A stretch of DNA of 64,000 nt from Phytobacter diazotrophicus (GCA_004346725.1 SMDE01000017.1:35980-99979); one strand, 5' to 3'. Shown: positions 41,747-51,484, counted from the stretch's first letter. A program made the numbers and translations. The notes: generated by a model not told the origin, from the letters alone.

Positions 41747-42688
41747 ATGCTCGCTGTACTCACCCGGCTGTTCCCGTTATGGGCGCTGCTGCTCTCTGTT
41801 ATTGCCTGGTACACCCCCTCAACCTTTACCCCTGTAGGCCCATGGGTCACTACACTGCTGATGCTGATTATGTTCGGCATGGGCGTACACCTGAAAATTG
41901 ACGATTTCAAACGCGTGCTTTCCCGCCCGGCGCCGGTGGCGGCAGGGATTTTTCTGCACTATCTGGTGATGCCGCTGGCCGCCTGGCTGCTGGCGATGCT
42001 ATTCAAGATGCCGCCGGATCTCTCTGCCGGGATGGTACTGGTGGGTAGCGTAGCCAGCGGTACGGCATCCAACGTCATGATCTATCTGGCGAAGGGCGAC
42101 GTAGCGCTCTCGGTGACAATATCGTCCGTCTCAACGCTGGTTGGCGTGGTGGCGACACCGCTGCTGACGCGTCTGTATGTTGATGCCCATATTCAGGTAG
42201 ATGTGATGGGCATGCTGCTGAGCATTCTGCAGATTGTGGTGATTCCCATTGGCCTCGGTTTAGTGGTGCACCATCTCTTCCCACGCGTGGTGAAAGCTGT
42301 GGAGCCGTATCTTCCCGCGTTTTCGATGGTCTGTATTCTGGCGATCATCAGCGCCGTGGTGGCGGGTTCCGCCTCGTATATTGCTTCCGTGGGCATGGTG
42401 GTTATCGTCGCGGTGATTTTGCACAACAGTATCGGTCTGCTGGGTGGCTACTGGGGTGGGCGTCTGTTCGGTTTTGACGAATCCACCTGTCGCACACTGG
42501 CCATCGAAGTGGGAATGCAGAACTCTGGCCTGGCTGCTGCACTCGGTAAAATCTACTTCTCGCCACTGGCCGCCCTGCCAGGCGCGCTGTTCTCGGTCTG
42601 GCACAACCTCTCCGGTTCGCTGCTGGCAGGTTACTGGTCCGGTAAGCCTATTTCAGATAAACCACGCGAAACAGCAAAAGAGAGCTGA
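41747..42688 (+). CDS. panS: Bile acid:sodium symporter family transporter, probably pantothenate precursor transporter PanS
   Basis: 313-residue inner-membrane transporter of the BASS family, about 9-10 transmembrane segments. Family blocks: [56 protein letters not shown] and [13 protein letters not shown] (the sodium-site EVGxQN motif). In Salmonella and relatives the homologue at this position takes up ketopantoate/pantoate (PanS); that substrate is taken from family knowledge. Stands alone between rtcR and yjbD. Confidence 0.8.
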   Translation: MLAVLTRLFPLWALLLSVIAWYTPSTFTPVGPWVTTLLMLIMFGMGVHLKIDDFKRVLSRPAPVAAGIFLHYLVMPLAAWLLAMLFKMPPDLSAGMVLVGSVASGTASNVMIYLAKGDVALSVTISSVSTLVGVVATPLLTRLYVDAHIQVDVMGMLLSILQIVVIPIGLGLVVHHLFPRVVKAVEPYLPAFSMVCILAIISAVVAGSASYIASVGMVVIVAVILHNSIGLLGGYWGGRLFGFDESTCRTLAIEVGMQNSGLAAALGKIYFSPLAALPGALFSVWHNLSGSLLAGYWSGKPISDKPRETAKES

Positions 42689-42692
42689 TAAG

Positions 42693-42772
42693 CCGTAGCC
42701 CGGTCGGCATGCGTCAGATCCGGGTTTCCCCGGCGGCGCTTCGCCTGCCGGGGCTACGCGTCAGTGCGATAG
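42693..42772. repeat. REP elements after panS
   Basis: GTAGCCCGGTCGGCATGCG...GATCCGGG and the inverted CCCCGGCGGCGCTTCGCCTGCCGGGGCTAC, forming a BIME-like pair. Confidence 0.75.
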
Positions 42773-42855
42773 ATGTTGTAACAAATGACAATTTACTGTG
42801 AGCACCCCACGCCTATGCCGTACACTGGTTCAACTTCCTGACCGAGGGCACCCAC

Positions 42856-43128
42856 ATGGCACTCCCCCGCATTACCCAAAAAGAGATGACCGAGCGCGAG
42901 CAGCGTGAACTGAAAACCTTGCTCGACCGCGCGCGCATTGCGCACGGGCGTGTATTGACCAACGCCGAAACCAACAGCATCAAAAAAGAGTACATCGATA
43001 AATTGATGGTTGAGCGTGAAGCAGAGGCAAAAAAAGCCCGCCAGATAAAGAAAAAGCAGGCTTACAAACCAGATGAAGCGGCCACCTTTTCCTGGTCGGC
43101 CAGTACGCCGACGCGCGGCAGGCGTTAA
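42856..43128 (+). CDS. yjbD: YjbD, DUF3811 family protein
   Basis: 90-residue basic helical protein, function unknown. Matches E. coli Yjb[20 protein letters not shown] at the start, [20 protein letters not shown] and a closing [11 protein letters not shown]. Its last 4 bases overlap the rluF stop on the opposite strand. Confidence 0.94.
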   Translation: MALPRITQKEMTEREQRELKTLLDRARIAHGRVLTNAETNSIKKEYIDKLMVEREAEAKKARQIKKKQAYKPDEAATFSWSASTPTRGRR

Positions 43129-44003
43129 CGCCCCTTCTTCTTGCGCCCCGGCTGGGTAAAGCGTTTACGCGAAGCCAGTTCCGCCGGGGTTTTCGCCATA
43201 TTTTTCGCCCCACTGGCGGCGGGTTTCTTCGCGGCAGTCGTCGCCGTTTTCGGTTTGCTCTTTGCCTTTGGCTTCGCTTCGGACGATGAATTCTCGATAA
43301 GCTTAAACAGGGCAATCAGTTCATCATCGGTCAGATCGCGCCACTCCCCGAGCGGCAGGCCAGCCAGCCCCACATTCATAATCCGGGTACGTTCAAGCTT
43401 CGTGACTTCATAGCCAAAATGTTCACACATGCGGCGAATCTGGCGATTCAGCCCCTGAATCAGGGTGATACGAAAAACAAACGGCGCCTCTTTTTTGACT
43501 TTACATTTTTTCGTCACGGTTCCCAGAATCGGTACGCCTGCTCCCATGCCACGAATAAACTCATCGGTCACGGGTTTGTCCACCGTCACCAGATACTCTT
43601 TTTCGTGGTCATTGCCGGCACGCAAAATCTTGTTCACCAGGTCGCCGTGGTTGGTGAGGAAAATCAGCCCCTGGGAATCTTTGTCGAGACGACCAATGGG
43701 GAAAACGCGTTTGCTGTGGTTAACAAAATCAACAATGTTGTCTTTTTCACTGTCTTCCGTGGTACTGACAATGCCCACGGGTTTGTTTAACGCGATAAAG
43801 ACCAGATCTTCGGCCTCTCGCGGCTCAATCAACTGACCGTTTACCTTTACGACGTCGCCAGGCTTAACCTGATCGCCAATGGTGGCACGTTTACCGTTGA
43901 GGAAAACATTGCCTTGTTCTATATAGCGATCGGCTTCGCGGCGCGAGCAAATTCCGCTTTCGCTGATGTATTTATTTAATCGGGTTGATGAGTCTGGCAG
44001 CAT
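43125..44003 (-). CDS. rluF: 23S rRNA pseudouridine(2604) synthase RluF
   Basis: Also modifies tRNA-Tyr U35 in E. coli. 292 residues. N-terminal S4-like RNA-binding domain ([24 protein letters not shown], about 8-65), catalytic domain with the [17 protein letters not shown] motif (catalytic Asp), [15 protein letters not shown] near residues 185-200, and a basic low-complexity C-terminal tail ([19 protein letters not shown]...) typical of the family. Monocistronic; E. coli has pepE upstream, lost here. Confidence 0.96.
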   Translation of the reverse strand: MLPDSSTRLNKYISESGICSRREADRYIEQGNVFLNGKRATIGDQVKPGDVVKVNGQLIEPREAEDLVFIALNKPVGIVSTTEDSEKDNIVDFVNHSKRVFPIGRLDKDSQGLIFLTNHGDLVNKILRAGNDHEKEYLVTVDKPVTDEFIRGMGAGVPILGTVTKKCKVKKEAPFVFRITLIQGLNRQIRRMCEHFGYEVTKLERTRIMNVGLAGLPLGEWRDLTDDELIALFKLIENSSSEAKPKAKSKPKTATTAAKKPAASGAKNMAKTPAELASRKRFTQPGRKKKGR

Positions 44004-44309
44004 AAATTCTCCTGTAAAAGCGCAATATATCTTATCAGAAGGTTAAGGAAATCTGCGCTTTCTCGCATCCCGGTGCTAAATGTGATCCACAGCGTCTTTC
44101 TACACAAAAGTGACGTCTTACCACGCGTGCAACTTTCTGTGGCGAAAAATAGCAGAATCAACCACTTAGACACTACAGCATATCTTGCAGACGTCAGCCA
44201 CGCGCATAATCATTTGTGCAAGATATTCCCTCGTTCCATCCCTTTGAAATAGAACAAAATTCCTTTGAATATGCCCCTGCATGCGGTTATATCAAATCAA
44301 GGAACATCA

Positions 44310-44559
44310 ATCGTGGTTTGCACAAATATGCAAGGGTCCAAAGAGAGTGAGGCCCTGCCCTTTAGCGAAGCGATGGTAAATCACGCCAGCGTGGTCTTTG
44401 AGGTGGTCGCCCTGCCGCCAGAAACCCCGGTGATTCGCCTGGCACAGCAGCGTGGCAAAACATCAGCGGCGCAGAAGTGACTGCGCAGCAGGCCGTGAAC
44501 AGTTCGCGATGTACTCCGGCGTGCGCACGGACGCGGCGCTTATCGCCGAAGCGGGTTGA
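44310..44559 (+). pseudogene. Remnant of a shikimate dehydrogenase-like (AroE/YdiB-type) gene, 3' end only
   Basis: Frame 1 (44265-44480) reads KESEALPFSEAMVNHASVVF then EVVALPPETPVIRLAQQRGK; a second frame gives ISGAEVTAQQAV and a third EQFAMYSGVRTDAALIAEAG before a stop at 44557-44559. Put together these resemble the C-terminal end of shikimate/quinate dehydrogenase family proteins interrupted by two frameshifts and lacking the N-terminal three quarters. No functional start is visible. The rest of 44004-44309 has no gene. Homology is from memory of family patterns and should be checked by search. Confidence 0.5.
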
Positions 44560-44588
44560 TGGCACTGAAAAAGCACCAGGGAAGGAGC

Positions 44589-44906
44589 TCAATATCCATT
44601 GACAAGAAAATCAATGGCATCACGCAATACCGTTCTCGCGCTTGTCAAATCCGCAACACGTTCACCCAGGTCTTTGACCGATATGCCAGCCATCATATGC
44701 ATCATGACGACATAAGGTTTGTCATTGATTTCCACGACGGGGCATATTTTCGCTGGTGGCGACATACCGGCAAGGAGAGTAAGCTCGATTGCTGGTGCAA
44801 CAAGAGCGTGCTTAAGCACATTTGCAACGGGATGCTGGAGGTTAATCAAAAAAGGATAGACGCTTTTCCCGCTGCCCTTGTTTTCAAAAACGTGGAACTG
44901 CTCCAT
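44589..44906 (-). CDS. ccdB: CcdB-family toxin
   Basis: 105-residue CcdB-like toxin, presumed gyrase poison. Conserved features: the hydrophobic N-terminal strand (MEQFHVFENKG), PVANVLKHALVAPAIELT, CPVVEINDKPYVVMMHMMAGISVKDLG and a C-terminal helix RTVLRDAIDFLVNGY, where the terminal residues contact gyrase in F-plasmid CcdB. Starts where ccdA ends, one-base overlap, antitoxin first as in ccdAB. Inserted near the remnant at the old pepE position. Confidence 0.85.
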   Translation of the reverse strand: MEQFHVFENKGSGKSVYPFLINLQHPVANVLKHALVAPAIELTLLAGMSPPAKICPVVEINDKPYVVMMHMMAGISVKDLGERVADLTSARTVLRDAIDFLVNGY

Positions 44907-45142
44907 CAGAATGACCGTTGAAAATCGCTGAATGAACCATTTTCATCTACCCACTGATTAATGGCATCAATGGATTTCTGATTCTCACGCAGCCATTCAT
45001 CACGTTTATTTTCACGAAATTTTTCAATTAGCGCCTCGGTTAACACCACTGACAGATTGAGGTTGAGCTCGCGCGCCTGGGTAAGAATGTCAGGCGACAG
45101 CGAAACATTCACTGATTTTTTTACGTTCGATGCACTGCGCAT
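44906..45142 (-). CDS. ccdA: CcdA-family antitoxin
   Basis: 78-residue antitoxin: N-terminal ribbon-helix-helix (NVKKSVNVSLSPDILTQARELNLNLS) and the CcdB-binding tail RDEWLRENQKSIDAINQWVDENGSF, closely patterned on plasmid CcdA. The start at 45142 is chosen because the ribosome site GGGGGTTCTC precedes it; an in-frame GTG/ATG upstream would add 19 unrelated residues. Forms ccdAB with the following gene, probably autoregulated. Confidence 0.85.
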   Translation of the reverse strand: MRSASNVKKSVNVSLSPDILTQARELNLNLSVVLTEALIEKFRENKRDEWLRENQKSIDAINQWVDENGSFSDFQRSF

Positions 45143-45298
45143 GAGAACCCCCATAGTAATGCGCATGAATTGTCTAAGATTAGCGTAGTGAACGAGCATT
45201 TTCTATTTCTCCATCCGTGGTTATCGAGTGCCTAACATAAAGTATTTTCCAGGACAGAGTCACGCTCCACACATCCATTGTGCGAAGCGTTTTCCACG

Positions 45299-46930
45299 TT
45301 AATACTCATCCCTTTCATCATCTTCATCCGGCTGCTCCAGCACGCTGTAAGCCACCGAACAGAACAACGAGTTAAGGCGTTTCATATCGCCCAACAGCCC
45401 CAGATGTAGCGAACTGGTCTCTATACTCTGCACGTTCTGCTGATGCAACCTGTCAACATGGGCATGGGAGTAGCGACGGTTGAGGATACGAAAGCGATGT
45501 TTGCTGCGACGCAGGCGGCGCGCACTGGTGACATCGGCAGAGAAAAAGACCGACATCGCCAGTTTCAAATTGCTGACCAACTGTTCGTGTAACGTATCAA
45601 GCTCTTTCAGCCCTTCACCGGAAAAAGCCCGCCGCGCCGCCAGTGATTTATCGGCGATTTCACTGCCCATGCGCTCCACAATGTCAGAGGCCTGCTCAAG
45701 GTTAAGAGACATCTCGATAATCTCAGCCCAGCGCCGTGACTCCTCTTCCGCCAGTTCTTCTTTTGGCATACGTGCGAGGTAGAGTTTGATGGCGGTATAC
45801 AGCACATTAATGTCATCGGCGAGCTTACGCAGGTCTTTTTCTTCCCTCGGCGCACCGTGCATCACTTTATGCAACCCTTCGAGCATCAGCTCCATCGCGT
45901 CGCCCATCCGTAATGTTTCGCGGGCCGCGTTCGCCAGAGCAAGCGTTGGCGTATCCAGCGCTGAACTGTCGAGATGTTTTGGTTTGAGACGCGCATCCAG
46001 CTCTGGCTCATCGCGAATCAAACGTTCACAGAAGGCCGCCATCACGCCCACAAAAGGCACCATTGCCAGGCAGCGAATCAGGTTGTAGAAGACATGGAAG
46101 TAGATGACCAGCTCCGCTTTCGGCAGCGGCAGCTTGCCCATCACATCGGCCAGTAAGTGCACAAAGGGCAGGATCACCAGGCTCCCCACCAGCTTAAACA
46201 GCAAGCTGCCCAGCGCCACGCGGCGTGCTGCGGCGTTGGCGGCACTGTTGTTAAGCATCGCCAACAGGCCGGAACCGAGGTTGGCGCCAATCACCAGGCA
46301 GAGCGCCACCGGAAAGGAGATGATCCCCGCCGTGGTCAGCGTGGCGGTCAGTAACACAGCCGCCAGACTGGAATAGCTGATGATAGCGAACACCGCGCCA
46401 ATCAGCGCATCCAGCATGATATCGCCCGTCAGCGACGCGAAGATCACCTGCACGCCATCGGCCTGGGTAATAGGGGTTACCGCCTGAACAATCAGCTCAA
46501 GCGCCAGTAAAATCAGTCCAAGGCCAATACTGACACGCCCCAATTGGCCTTCGCGCGTTTGCTTACGCCCCAGGAAGAAAATCACGCCGATGAAGATCAG
46601 CAACGGTGATAACCACGAAAGATCGAAGGTGAGAACACGCGCCATCAGCGCGGTCCCCACGTCGGCCCCCAGCACGATCACCAGCGCTGGCGCGAGCGCC
46701 ACGAGGTCCTGGGCAACAAACGACGTCACCAGCATGGTGGTGGCGTTACTGCTTTGCACCAGTGCGGTCACGCCAATCCCTGCGCTAAAAGCGAGAGACT
46801 TCTTTTCAATACTGCGACTCAGTACCGTGCGCAGTCGCGCGCCGAAAACGCGCATCACACCGGTACGTACGATATGCGTGCCCCACACTAACAGGGCAAC
46901 AGAAGAGAGTAAGTGAAGCAAAATTAACAC
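45299..46930 (-). CDS. yjbB: YjbB, Na+/Pi cotransporter family phosphate exporter-like protein (GTG start)
   Basis: 543-residue inner-membrane protein: N-terminal NptA/PNaS transporter domain with repeated ALVQSSNATTMLVTS and GANLGSGLLAMLNNSA motifs, C-terminal PhoU-like helical domain (about residues 330-520, e.g. NVLYTAIKLYLARMPKEEL). In E. coli overexpression increases phosphate efflux. Starts with GTG (46928-46930), same start as E. coli, behind AAGGAGA. Monocistronic. Confidence 0.95.
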   Translation of the reverse strand: MLILLHLLSSVALLVWGTHIVRTGVMRVFGARLRTVLSRSIEKKSLAFSAGIGVTALVQSSNATTMLVTSFVAQDLVALAPALVIVLGADVGTALMARVLTFDLSWLSPLLIFIGVIFFLGRKQTREGQLGRVSIGLGLILLALELIVQAVTPITQADGVQVIFASLTGDIMLDALIGAVFAIISYSSLAAVLLTATLTTAGIISFPVALCLVIGANLGSGLLAMLNNSAANAAARRVALGSLLFKLVGSLVILPFVHLLADVMGKLPLPKAELVIYFHVFYNLIRCLAMVPFVGVMAAFCERLIRDEPELDARLKPKHLDSSALDTPTLALANAARETLRMGDAMELMLEGLHKVMHGAPREEKDLRKLADDINVLYTAIKLYLARMPKEELAEEESRRWAEIIEMSLNLEQASDIVERMGSEIADKSLAARRAFSGEGLKELDTLHEQLVSNLKLAMSVFFSADVTSARRLRRSKHRFRILNRRYSHAHVDRLHQQNVQSIETSSLHLGLLGDMKRLNSLFCSVAYSVLEQPDEDDERDEY

Positions 46931-47090
46931 GTATTCTGGTTCTCCTTATCGTTGTCGATTCCTTTCGGTTTCTCCTCGACCCGGTTTTACCCTGTATGTC
47001 GGGGAAAACGCTGTCAAACAGGTCAGAGCAAGGCTCATTGAATCTAAGTATAAAGTCTTACGCGCCATAAAGAGACAGACGAACTCAACA

Positions 47091-47537
47091 TTACGTTAAC
47101 AATCCCCGTCTTCTCAGCCACAGCAGCGAACCGACCTTGAACGTTTCGGAAAGGACAAATAAAAAAAGACCAACGAAGACGTTATCGATTCGCATAACCT
47201 GGAGGAGCAACGGAAAAAGTGCGACCGAGCAGGTGAGCGATAAAATACGCATCACTTCCTGCAACCCAATGAGCAGGAAACGTATTTTCTTTTTCACGAG
47301 AAAGGCGTATGCCGAAAAACAGAACGATAACAATAACCCTGAATGGATAAAAAAGAGGGATTGCAGAAAAATACGGTCAGCACCCCGGACTTCCATTAAC
47401 GCTAGCTGAGCGTAAAAAAGCTGGATATCGGACCATATCGGTACGTGACCCATCTTTAGGGAATAGAAAAGGTAGCTCCCGATAGCCAGCAGATCCATCG
47501 CGCCCCAGAATGTAAATATTTTATCTTTGTAACTCAT
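47091..47537 (-). CDS. Unknown inner-membrane protein (four helices)
   Basis: 148-residue protein of unrecognised family with four hydrophobic segments (about 10-28, 47-75 in part, 88-110, 120-140). N-terminus MSYKDKIFTFWGAMDLLAIG, C-terminus basic (WLRRRGLLT). AT-richer than neighbours. It lies alone between yjbB and the XRE regulator. No function can be assigned. Confidence 0.6.
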   Translation of the reverse strand: MSYKDKIFTFWGAMDLLAIGSYLFYSLKMGHVPIWSDIQLFYAQLALMEVRGADRIFLQSLFFIHSGLLLSFCFSAYAFLVKKKIRFLLIGLQEVMRILSLTCSVALFPLLLQVMRIDNVFVGLFLFVLSETFKVGSLLWLRRRGLLT

Positions 47538-47632
47538 GCCATTACCGCTTCCCTGTTATGCATAACGCTTTTTATCAGTATAAAGGCAAAGGCGTAATAA
47601 AGAGATAAAGAAAACGGAGTAAACTGCATTAT

Positions 47633-47645
47633 CCATCCAGGATGG
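47633..47645. promoter_or_regulatory. Candidate operator upstream of the XRE regulator
   Basis: Palindrome CCATCC-a-GGATGG within TTATCCATCCAGGATGGAATAA, about 190 bases before the XRE start and near the start of the membrane-protein gene. The TATCC/GGATA halves resemble HipB-type sites. The rest of 47538-47835 is AT-rich promoter sequence. Confidence 0.4.
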
Positions 47646-47835
47646 AATAATTAAATGGACAACTGCGGTAACTTTCTTATTCAGCGGCTTGTCTTTAATT
47701 ATCGTTTCTTCTGTAGAAACTTTGTTAAAGAAAAAACAATGTTGTTACTCTCGCAAAAGAGAAATTATCCGCTTTATTTATAATTTAATATGCTAAATAA
47801 TCTGCCATGATTTATTACGCAGTAGGGGAATTAAG

Positions 47836-48276
47836 ATGCGTTTCAGTACTATGTCCGACAGTGAAATTATTTCTGAACTGTGCCGCAGAATTAAAGAAAC
47901 GCGTATGCAGCTCGGGCTATCGCAGATTGAGCTGGCCGAGCGTGCACAAGTCGGCGCTGCAACCATCAAACGCGTTGAATTAGGCGAGTCCGTTACCCTG
48001 AGTACGCTGATTGGTATTCTGCGCGGTCTGGATCGTCTGCATCAACTGGAGTCGGTGTTATTCGATTCGCACATTCGCACCTTTAACGCGCAAATCAATG
48101 CCGCGACCCCTTCCCGTATCCGTATCCGGAAAAAAGCGCATCAGCCAAAAGAAAAATTTGCCGCCGCAGCGCAGACCAATGAAGCGAACGCCACCATTAA
48201 CGAATGGTATACCTCATCGGCATCTCACAGTGTGGTGTGGTCTTTCCTGCCGCCTGACACAGAGAAAAAAGGTTAG
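47836..48276 (+). CDS. XRE-family (HipB-like) transcriptional regulator
   Basis: 146-residue protein. Helix-turn-helix at about residues 18-72 (RIKETRMQLGLSQIELAERAQVGAATIKRVELGE, then TLSTLIGILRGLDRLHQLE), as in HipB/Cro-type regulators, with a disordered basic C-terminal tail. Start at 47836 with TAGGGGAA upstream. No HipA or toxin gene is next to it, so it acts alone or on the neighbouring membrane-protein gene. A HipB-like palindrome is at 47633. Confidence 0.8.
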   Translation: MRFSTMSDSEIISELCRRIKETRMQLGLSQIELAERAQVGAATIKRVELGESVTLSTLIGILRGLDRLHQLESVLFDSHIRTFNAQINAATPSRIRIRKKAHQPKEKFAAAAQTNEANATINEWYTSSASHSVVWSFLPPDTEKKG

Positions 48277-48345
48277 CCCGGATAGCGCTAACGCTTATCC
48301 GGGCTATCAACTATAGCCCCGGTTAGCACAGCGCCACCGGGGAGA
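48275..48345. repeat. REP pair after the XRE gene
   Basis: GCCCGGATAGCGCTAACGCTTATCCGGGC followed by the inverted GCCCCGGTTAGCACAGCGCCACCGGGG, between convergent genes. Confidence 0.75.
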
Positions 48346-48353
48346 GAAAGGAC

Positions 48354-49721
48354 TCAGGATTCACATACCGCGACTTTAATCGCCAGACCGCCTCGTGCGG
48401 TTTCACGGTATTTGGCGTTCATGTCTTTGCCCGTCTCAAACATCGTTTCGATGACTTTATCCAGTGAGACCTTCGGATCGCTGGTGCGGTACATCGCCAT
48501 GCTGGCCGAGTTAATCGCCTTCACGGCCGCAATCGCGTTACGCTCAATACACGGCACCTGGACCTGACCGGCCACCGGATCGCAGGTCAGCCCAAGGTTA
48601 TGCTCCATGCCGATTTCCGCCGCGATGCACACTTTCTCCGGGCTACCGCCCAGCAGTTCCGCCAGCCCGGCAGAAGCCATAGAGCAGGCGACCCCCACTT
48701 CACCCTGGCAGCCGACTTCCGCTCCGGAAATCGACGCATTCATCTTATACAGAATGCCAATCGCGCCCGCCGTCAGGTAGTAGCGCATATAGATTTCCGG
48801 CGTCACCGCTTTGATAAAGCGATCGTAATAGGCCAGTACTGCCGGGATGATACCGCAGGCACCGTTGGTCGGCGCGGTAACCACTCGCCCGCCCGCCGCG
48901 TTCTCTTCGCCGACGGCCATGGCGAACATATTGACCCAGTCCATTGCGCTTAACGGCGTAATGGACTGGCTTTGCGGCGCCAGTACGCGATGCAGCGCAG
49001 AGGCCCGACGCGGTACTTTCAGCGGGCCAGGCAAAATGCCTTCCGTGTTCATACCACGGTTGATGGCGTTTCTCATGGTCTCCCAGATTTTCGCCATATT
49101 TTGCTCAACGTTCTCCCTGCCGTGGCGGGCGATCTCATTTTTCATCATCACCGCAGAAATCGACAGGCAGTTGTCGTGGCAATGTGCCAGCAGGTTGCGG
49201 GCAGAATAGAACGGGAACGGAATATCGACATCCGCGTCCTGATTCTTACCAAAGTTTTCTTCCGTGACGATAAAACCGCCACCGATCGAATAATAGGTCT
49301 GGAAGTGGACAATTTTGCCATCGCAAAACGCCGTAATGCTCATGCCGTTTTCATGCAGCGGCAGAAACTCATTGTGAAAACGCATGCATTCCGCCACCGG
49401 GAACTCAATTTCCCGCTGACCTTCTTCAATGAACAGACGATGCATGGTGTTTACATCGCGAATAATTCCGGGAATGGCATCGATATCGACGGTATCCGGT
49501 AAATAGCCGGACAACCCAAGAATGATCGCGATATCGGTGTGGTGGCCTTTACCTGTTAATGACAGGGAACCGTACACATCCACCACCAGACGAGTCACTT
49601 TATGCAGCAGGCCTTTTTCCTGCAGGGTATCAACAAAATGTTTTCCTGCTTTCATCGGCCCAACAGTGTGTGAGCTGGACGGCCCGATGCTGATTTTGAA
49701 AATATCGAAAACGCTAATCAT
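48354..49721 (-). CDS. L-serine dehydratase (iron-sulfur, SdaB/TdcG-like)
   Basis: 455-residue L-serine ammonia-lyase of the 4Fe-4S family, converting serine to pyruvate. N-terminal MISVFDIFKISIGPSSSHTVGPM and the beta/ASB region; alpha domain with cluster cysteines in GACGIIPAVLAYYDR, GCQGEVGVACSMASAG and TCDPVAGQVQVPCIERNAI. Closest by eye to SdaB, but the gene lies beside metH, not at the E. coli sdaCB place, so it may be an extra copy. Second gene after the transporter. Confidence 0.93.
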   Translation of the reverse strand: MISVFDIFKISIGPSSSHTVGPMKAGKHFVDTLQEKGLLHKVTRLVVDVYGSLSLTGKGHHTDIAIILGLSGYLPDTVDIDAIPGIIRDVNTMHRLFIEEGQREIEFPVAECMRFHNEFLPLHENGMSITAFCDGKIVHFQTYYSIGGGFIVTEENFGKNQDADVDIPFPFYSARNLLAHCHDNCLSISAVMMKNEIARHGRENVEQNMAKIWETMRNAINRGMNTEGILPGPLKVPRRASALHRVLAPQSQSITPLSAMDWVNMFAMAVGEENAAGGRVVTAPTNGACGIIPAVLAYYDRFIKAVTPEIYMRYYLTAGAIGILYKMNASISGAEVGCQGEVGVACSMASAGLAELLGGSPEKVCIAAEIGMEHNLGLTCDPVAGQVQVPCIERNAIAAVKAINSASMAMYRTSDPKVSLDKVIETMFETGKDMNAKYRETARGGLAIKVAVCES

Positions 49722-49754
49722 GTGGCACCCATGCGGTTACAAAGCAAAACGGAT

Positions 49755-49777
49755 GCGCCGCCTGTAACAGGCGGCGC
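49755..49777. terminator. Intercistronic hairpin between transporter and dehydratase
   Basis: Perfect 10-bp stem GCGCCGCCTG-taa-CAGGCGGCGC. On the minus strand it is followed by ATCCGTTTTGC, a poor T run, so it probably reduces or stabilises rather than ends transcription. Confidence 0.6.
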
Positions 49778-49784
49778 TGAAAAC

Positions 49785-51068
49785 TTAGCTGAACAGAGAG
49801 AAGAAGATGGCGGAGATGGCAATCAGACCCATCAGCACCACAAACGCATTGCTGATGTGACCGCTGTACTTGCGCATAGCCGGTACTTTGTTGATGGCAT
49901 ACATCGGCATCAGGAACAGAATCATCGCGATAACCGGGCCACCCAGCGTTTCAATCATGCCCAGAATGCTCGGGTTCAGGGTCGCAACAATCCAGGTCGT
50001 CACCAGCATAAACAGCGCGGTGATTTTGTTCAGTTTGTTGATTTCGATGGATTTACCTTTGCCGCGCAGAGACTTAATCACCATGCCGTTGAAACCTTCA
50101 CGCGCACCGAGGTAGTGGCCGAGGAAAGATTTGGTAATGGCGATCATGGCGATAATCGGCGCCATCCAGGCAATCACCGGCGCGTTAAAGTGGTTCGCCA
50201 GATAGGAGAGAATAGAGATGTTTTGTGCTTTCGCTTCCGCCAGGTTTTCCGGGGAGAGGCTCAGTACACAACTGAACACAAAGAACATCACGGTCAGCAC
50301 CATCATGATATGTGCAAAGCCCAGAATACGGGAACATTTGCGCTCGGCATCCTGGCCGTACTCTTCACGTTTAGCGACCGCGAAAGAGGAGATAATCGGC
50401 GAGTGGTTGAATGAGAAAACCATTACCGGAATAGCCAGCCACAGCGTCATCCACAGACCGTGACCACCTGGCGCAGCGTTGCTCAGGGAAAGTGTATCGA
50501 GGACCGCACCGTTCCATTGCGGGATCAAATACAGCGCCAGCATCATCAGCGCGGCAACGAACGGGAACACCAGCACGCTCATCGCTTTAACAATCATTTT
50601 TTCGCCAAAACGGACAATCCCCATCATGCCGATAATCAGAATCAGCGACAAAATGGCGCGCGGCGGAGACACCAGACCAAGCTGGTGAGTAATAAAGCTG
50701 TCGACCGTGTTAGTAATTGCAACACTATAAACCAGCAGAATTGGATAAATAGCGAAGAAATAAAGCAGCGTAATGAGTTTACCGGCGCCGATACCAAAAT
50801 GTTCTTCAACCACTTCGGTAATATCTTCACCCGGATTTTTACCCGACAGAACGAAACGGGTTAAACCACGGTGGGCGAAAAAGGTCATCGGGAATGCGAG
50901 AATTGCCATGATGATTAACGGAATTAAACCACCAACCCCGGCGTTAATCGGCAGGAAAAGGACCCCTGCGCCAATCGCAGTACCGTACAGGCCCAGCATC
51001 CAGACGGTATCACTTTTTCTCCAGCCGCTGCTTTCGCGAGCGACGAGGGTATTTTGAACGGTTTCCAT
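49785..51068 (-). CDS. Serine/threonine:H+ symporter (SdaC-like, HAAAP family)
   Basis: 427-residue inner-membrane transporter, about 11 transmembrane segments. N-terminus [29 protein letters not shown] and [18 protein letters not shown] are the SdaC/TdcC hallmarks; the sequence is close to E. coli SdaC. With the downstream serine dehydratase it forms a serine uptake and breakdown operon. The upstream 520 bases hold the promoter with a perfect palindrome at 51334 and a weak CRP-like site near 51178-51193. Confidence 0.93.
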   Translation of the reverse strand: METVQNTLVARESSGWRKSDTVWMLGLYGTAIGAGVLFLPINAGVGGLIPLIIMAILAFPMTFFAHRGLTRFVLSGKNPGEDITEVVEEHFGIGAGKLITLLYFFAIYPILLVYSVAITNTVDSFITHQLGLVSPPRAILSLILIIGMMGIVRFGEKMIVKAMSVLVFPFVAALMMLALYLIPQWNGAVLDTLSLSNAAPGGHGLWMTLWLAIPVMVFSFNHSPIISSFAVAKREEYGQDAERKCSRILGFAHIMMVLTVMFFVFSCVLSLSPENLAEAKAQNISILSYLANHFNAPVIAWMAPIIAMIAITKSFLGHYLGAREGFNGMVIKSLRGKGKSIEINKLNKITALFMLVTTWIVATLNPSILGMIETLGGPVIAMILFLMPMYAINKVPAMRKYSGHISNAFVVLMGLIAISAIFFSLFS

Positions 51069-51333
51069 AATATGGCCTCAGTAATATAGATTAGAGCCAT
51101 TTTTATTTGGCTCTGATTCAGGTAATAAAAGCGCTGTGTTTATTTGGCTATTTTATTAAATGCAACTATGCTGAGTTACTAACAGCGATCACATAACCTG
51201 ATTTATTGAGGGACTTTTAAAGTATCAAAAATAACACCGGGGTTTTAATATATTTTTAAGGTATCATTTTTAATACGTTATTAATTACGGCGCGGATTAA
51301 CACTTTATATAGTTATATATACTAAGGCTGCTA

Positions 51334-51353
51334 ATGACAATTATAATTGTCAT
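51334..51353. promoter_or_regulatory. 20-base perfect palindrome upstream of the serine operon
   Basis: ATGACAATTATAATTGTCAT, fully self-complementary, about 270 bases before the transporter start in otherwise AT-rich sequence (51069-51420) with no gene. Candidate operator for an unidentified dimeric regulator. Confidence 0.55.
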
Positions 51354-51484
51354 ACGATTAATAAAAATATTTACCCTGCTGTTATCTAAAGATACTGAGT
51401 AATGAAAAACGGGCCTGCAGGATAGTTCCGGGAATGAAAGAACGTTCAGAACCAGGCCTGGTTGGCGTCATCGGCGCAGAGCGT

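Noticed and set aside
51178..51193. CRP-like site TGTGATCGCTGTTAGT upstream of the serine transporter
   Set aside because: Only one good half-site; listed in the transporter entry but not as its own feature.
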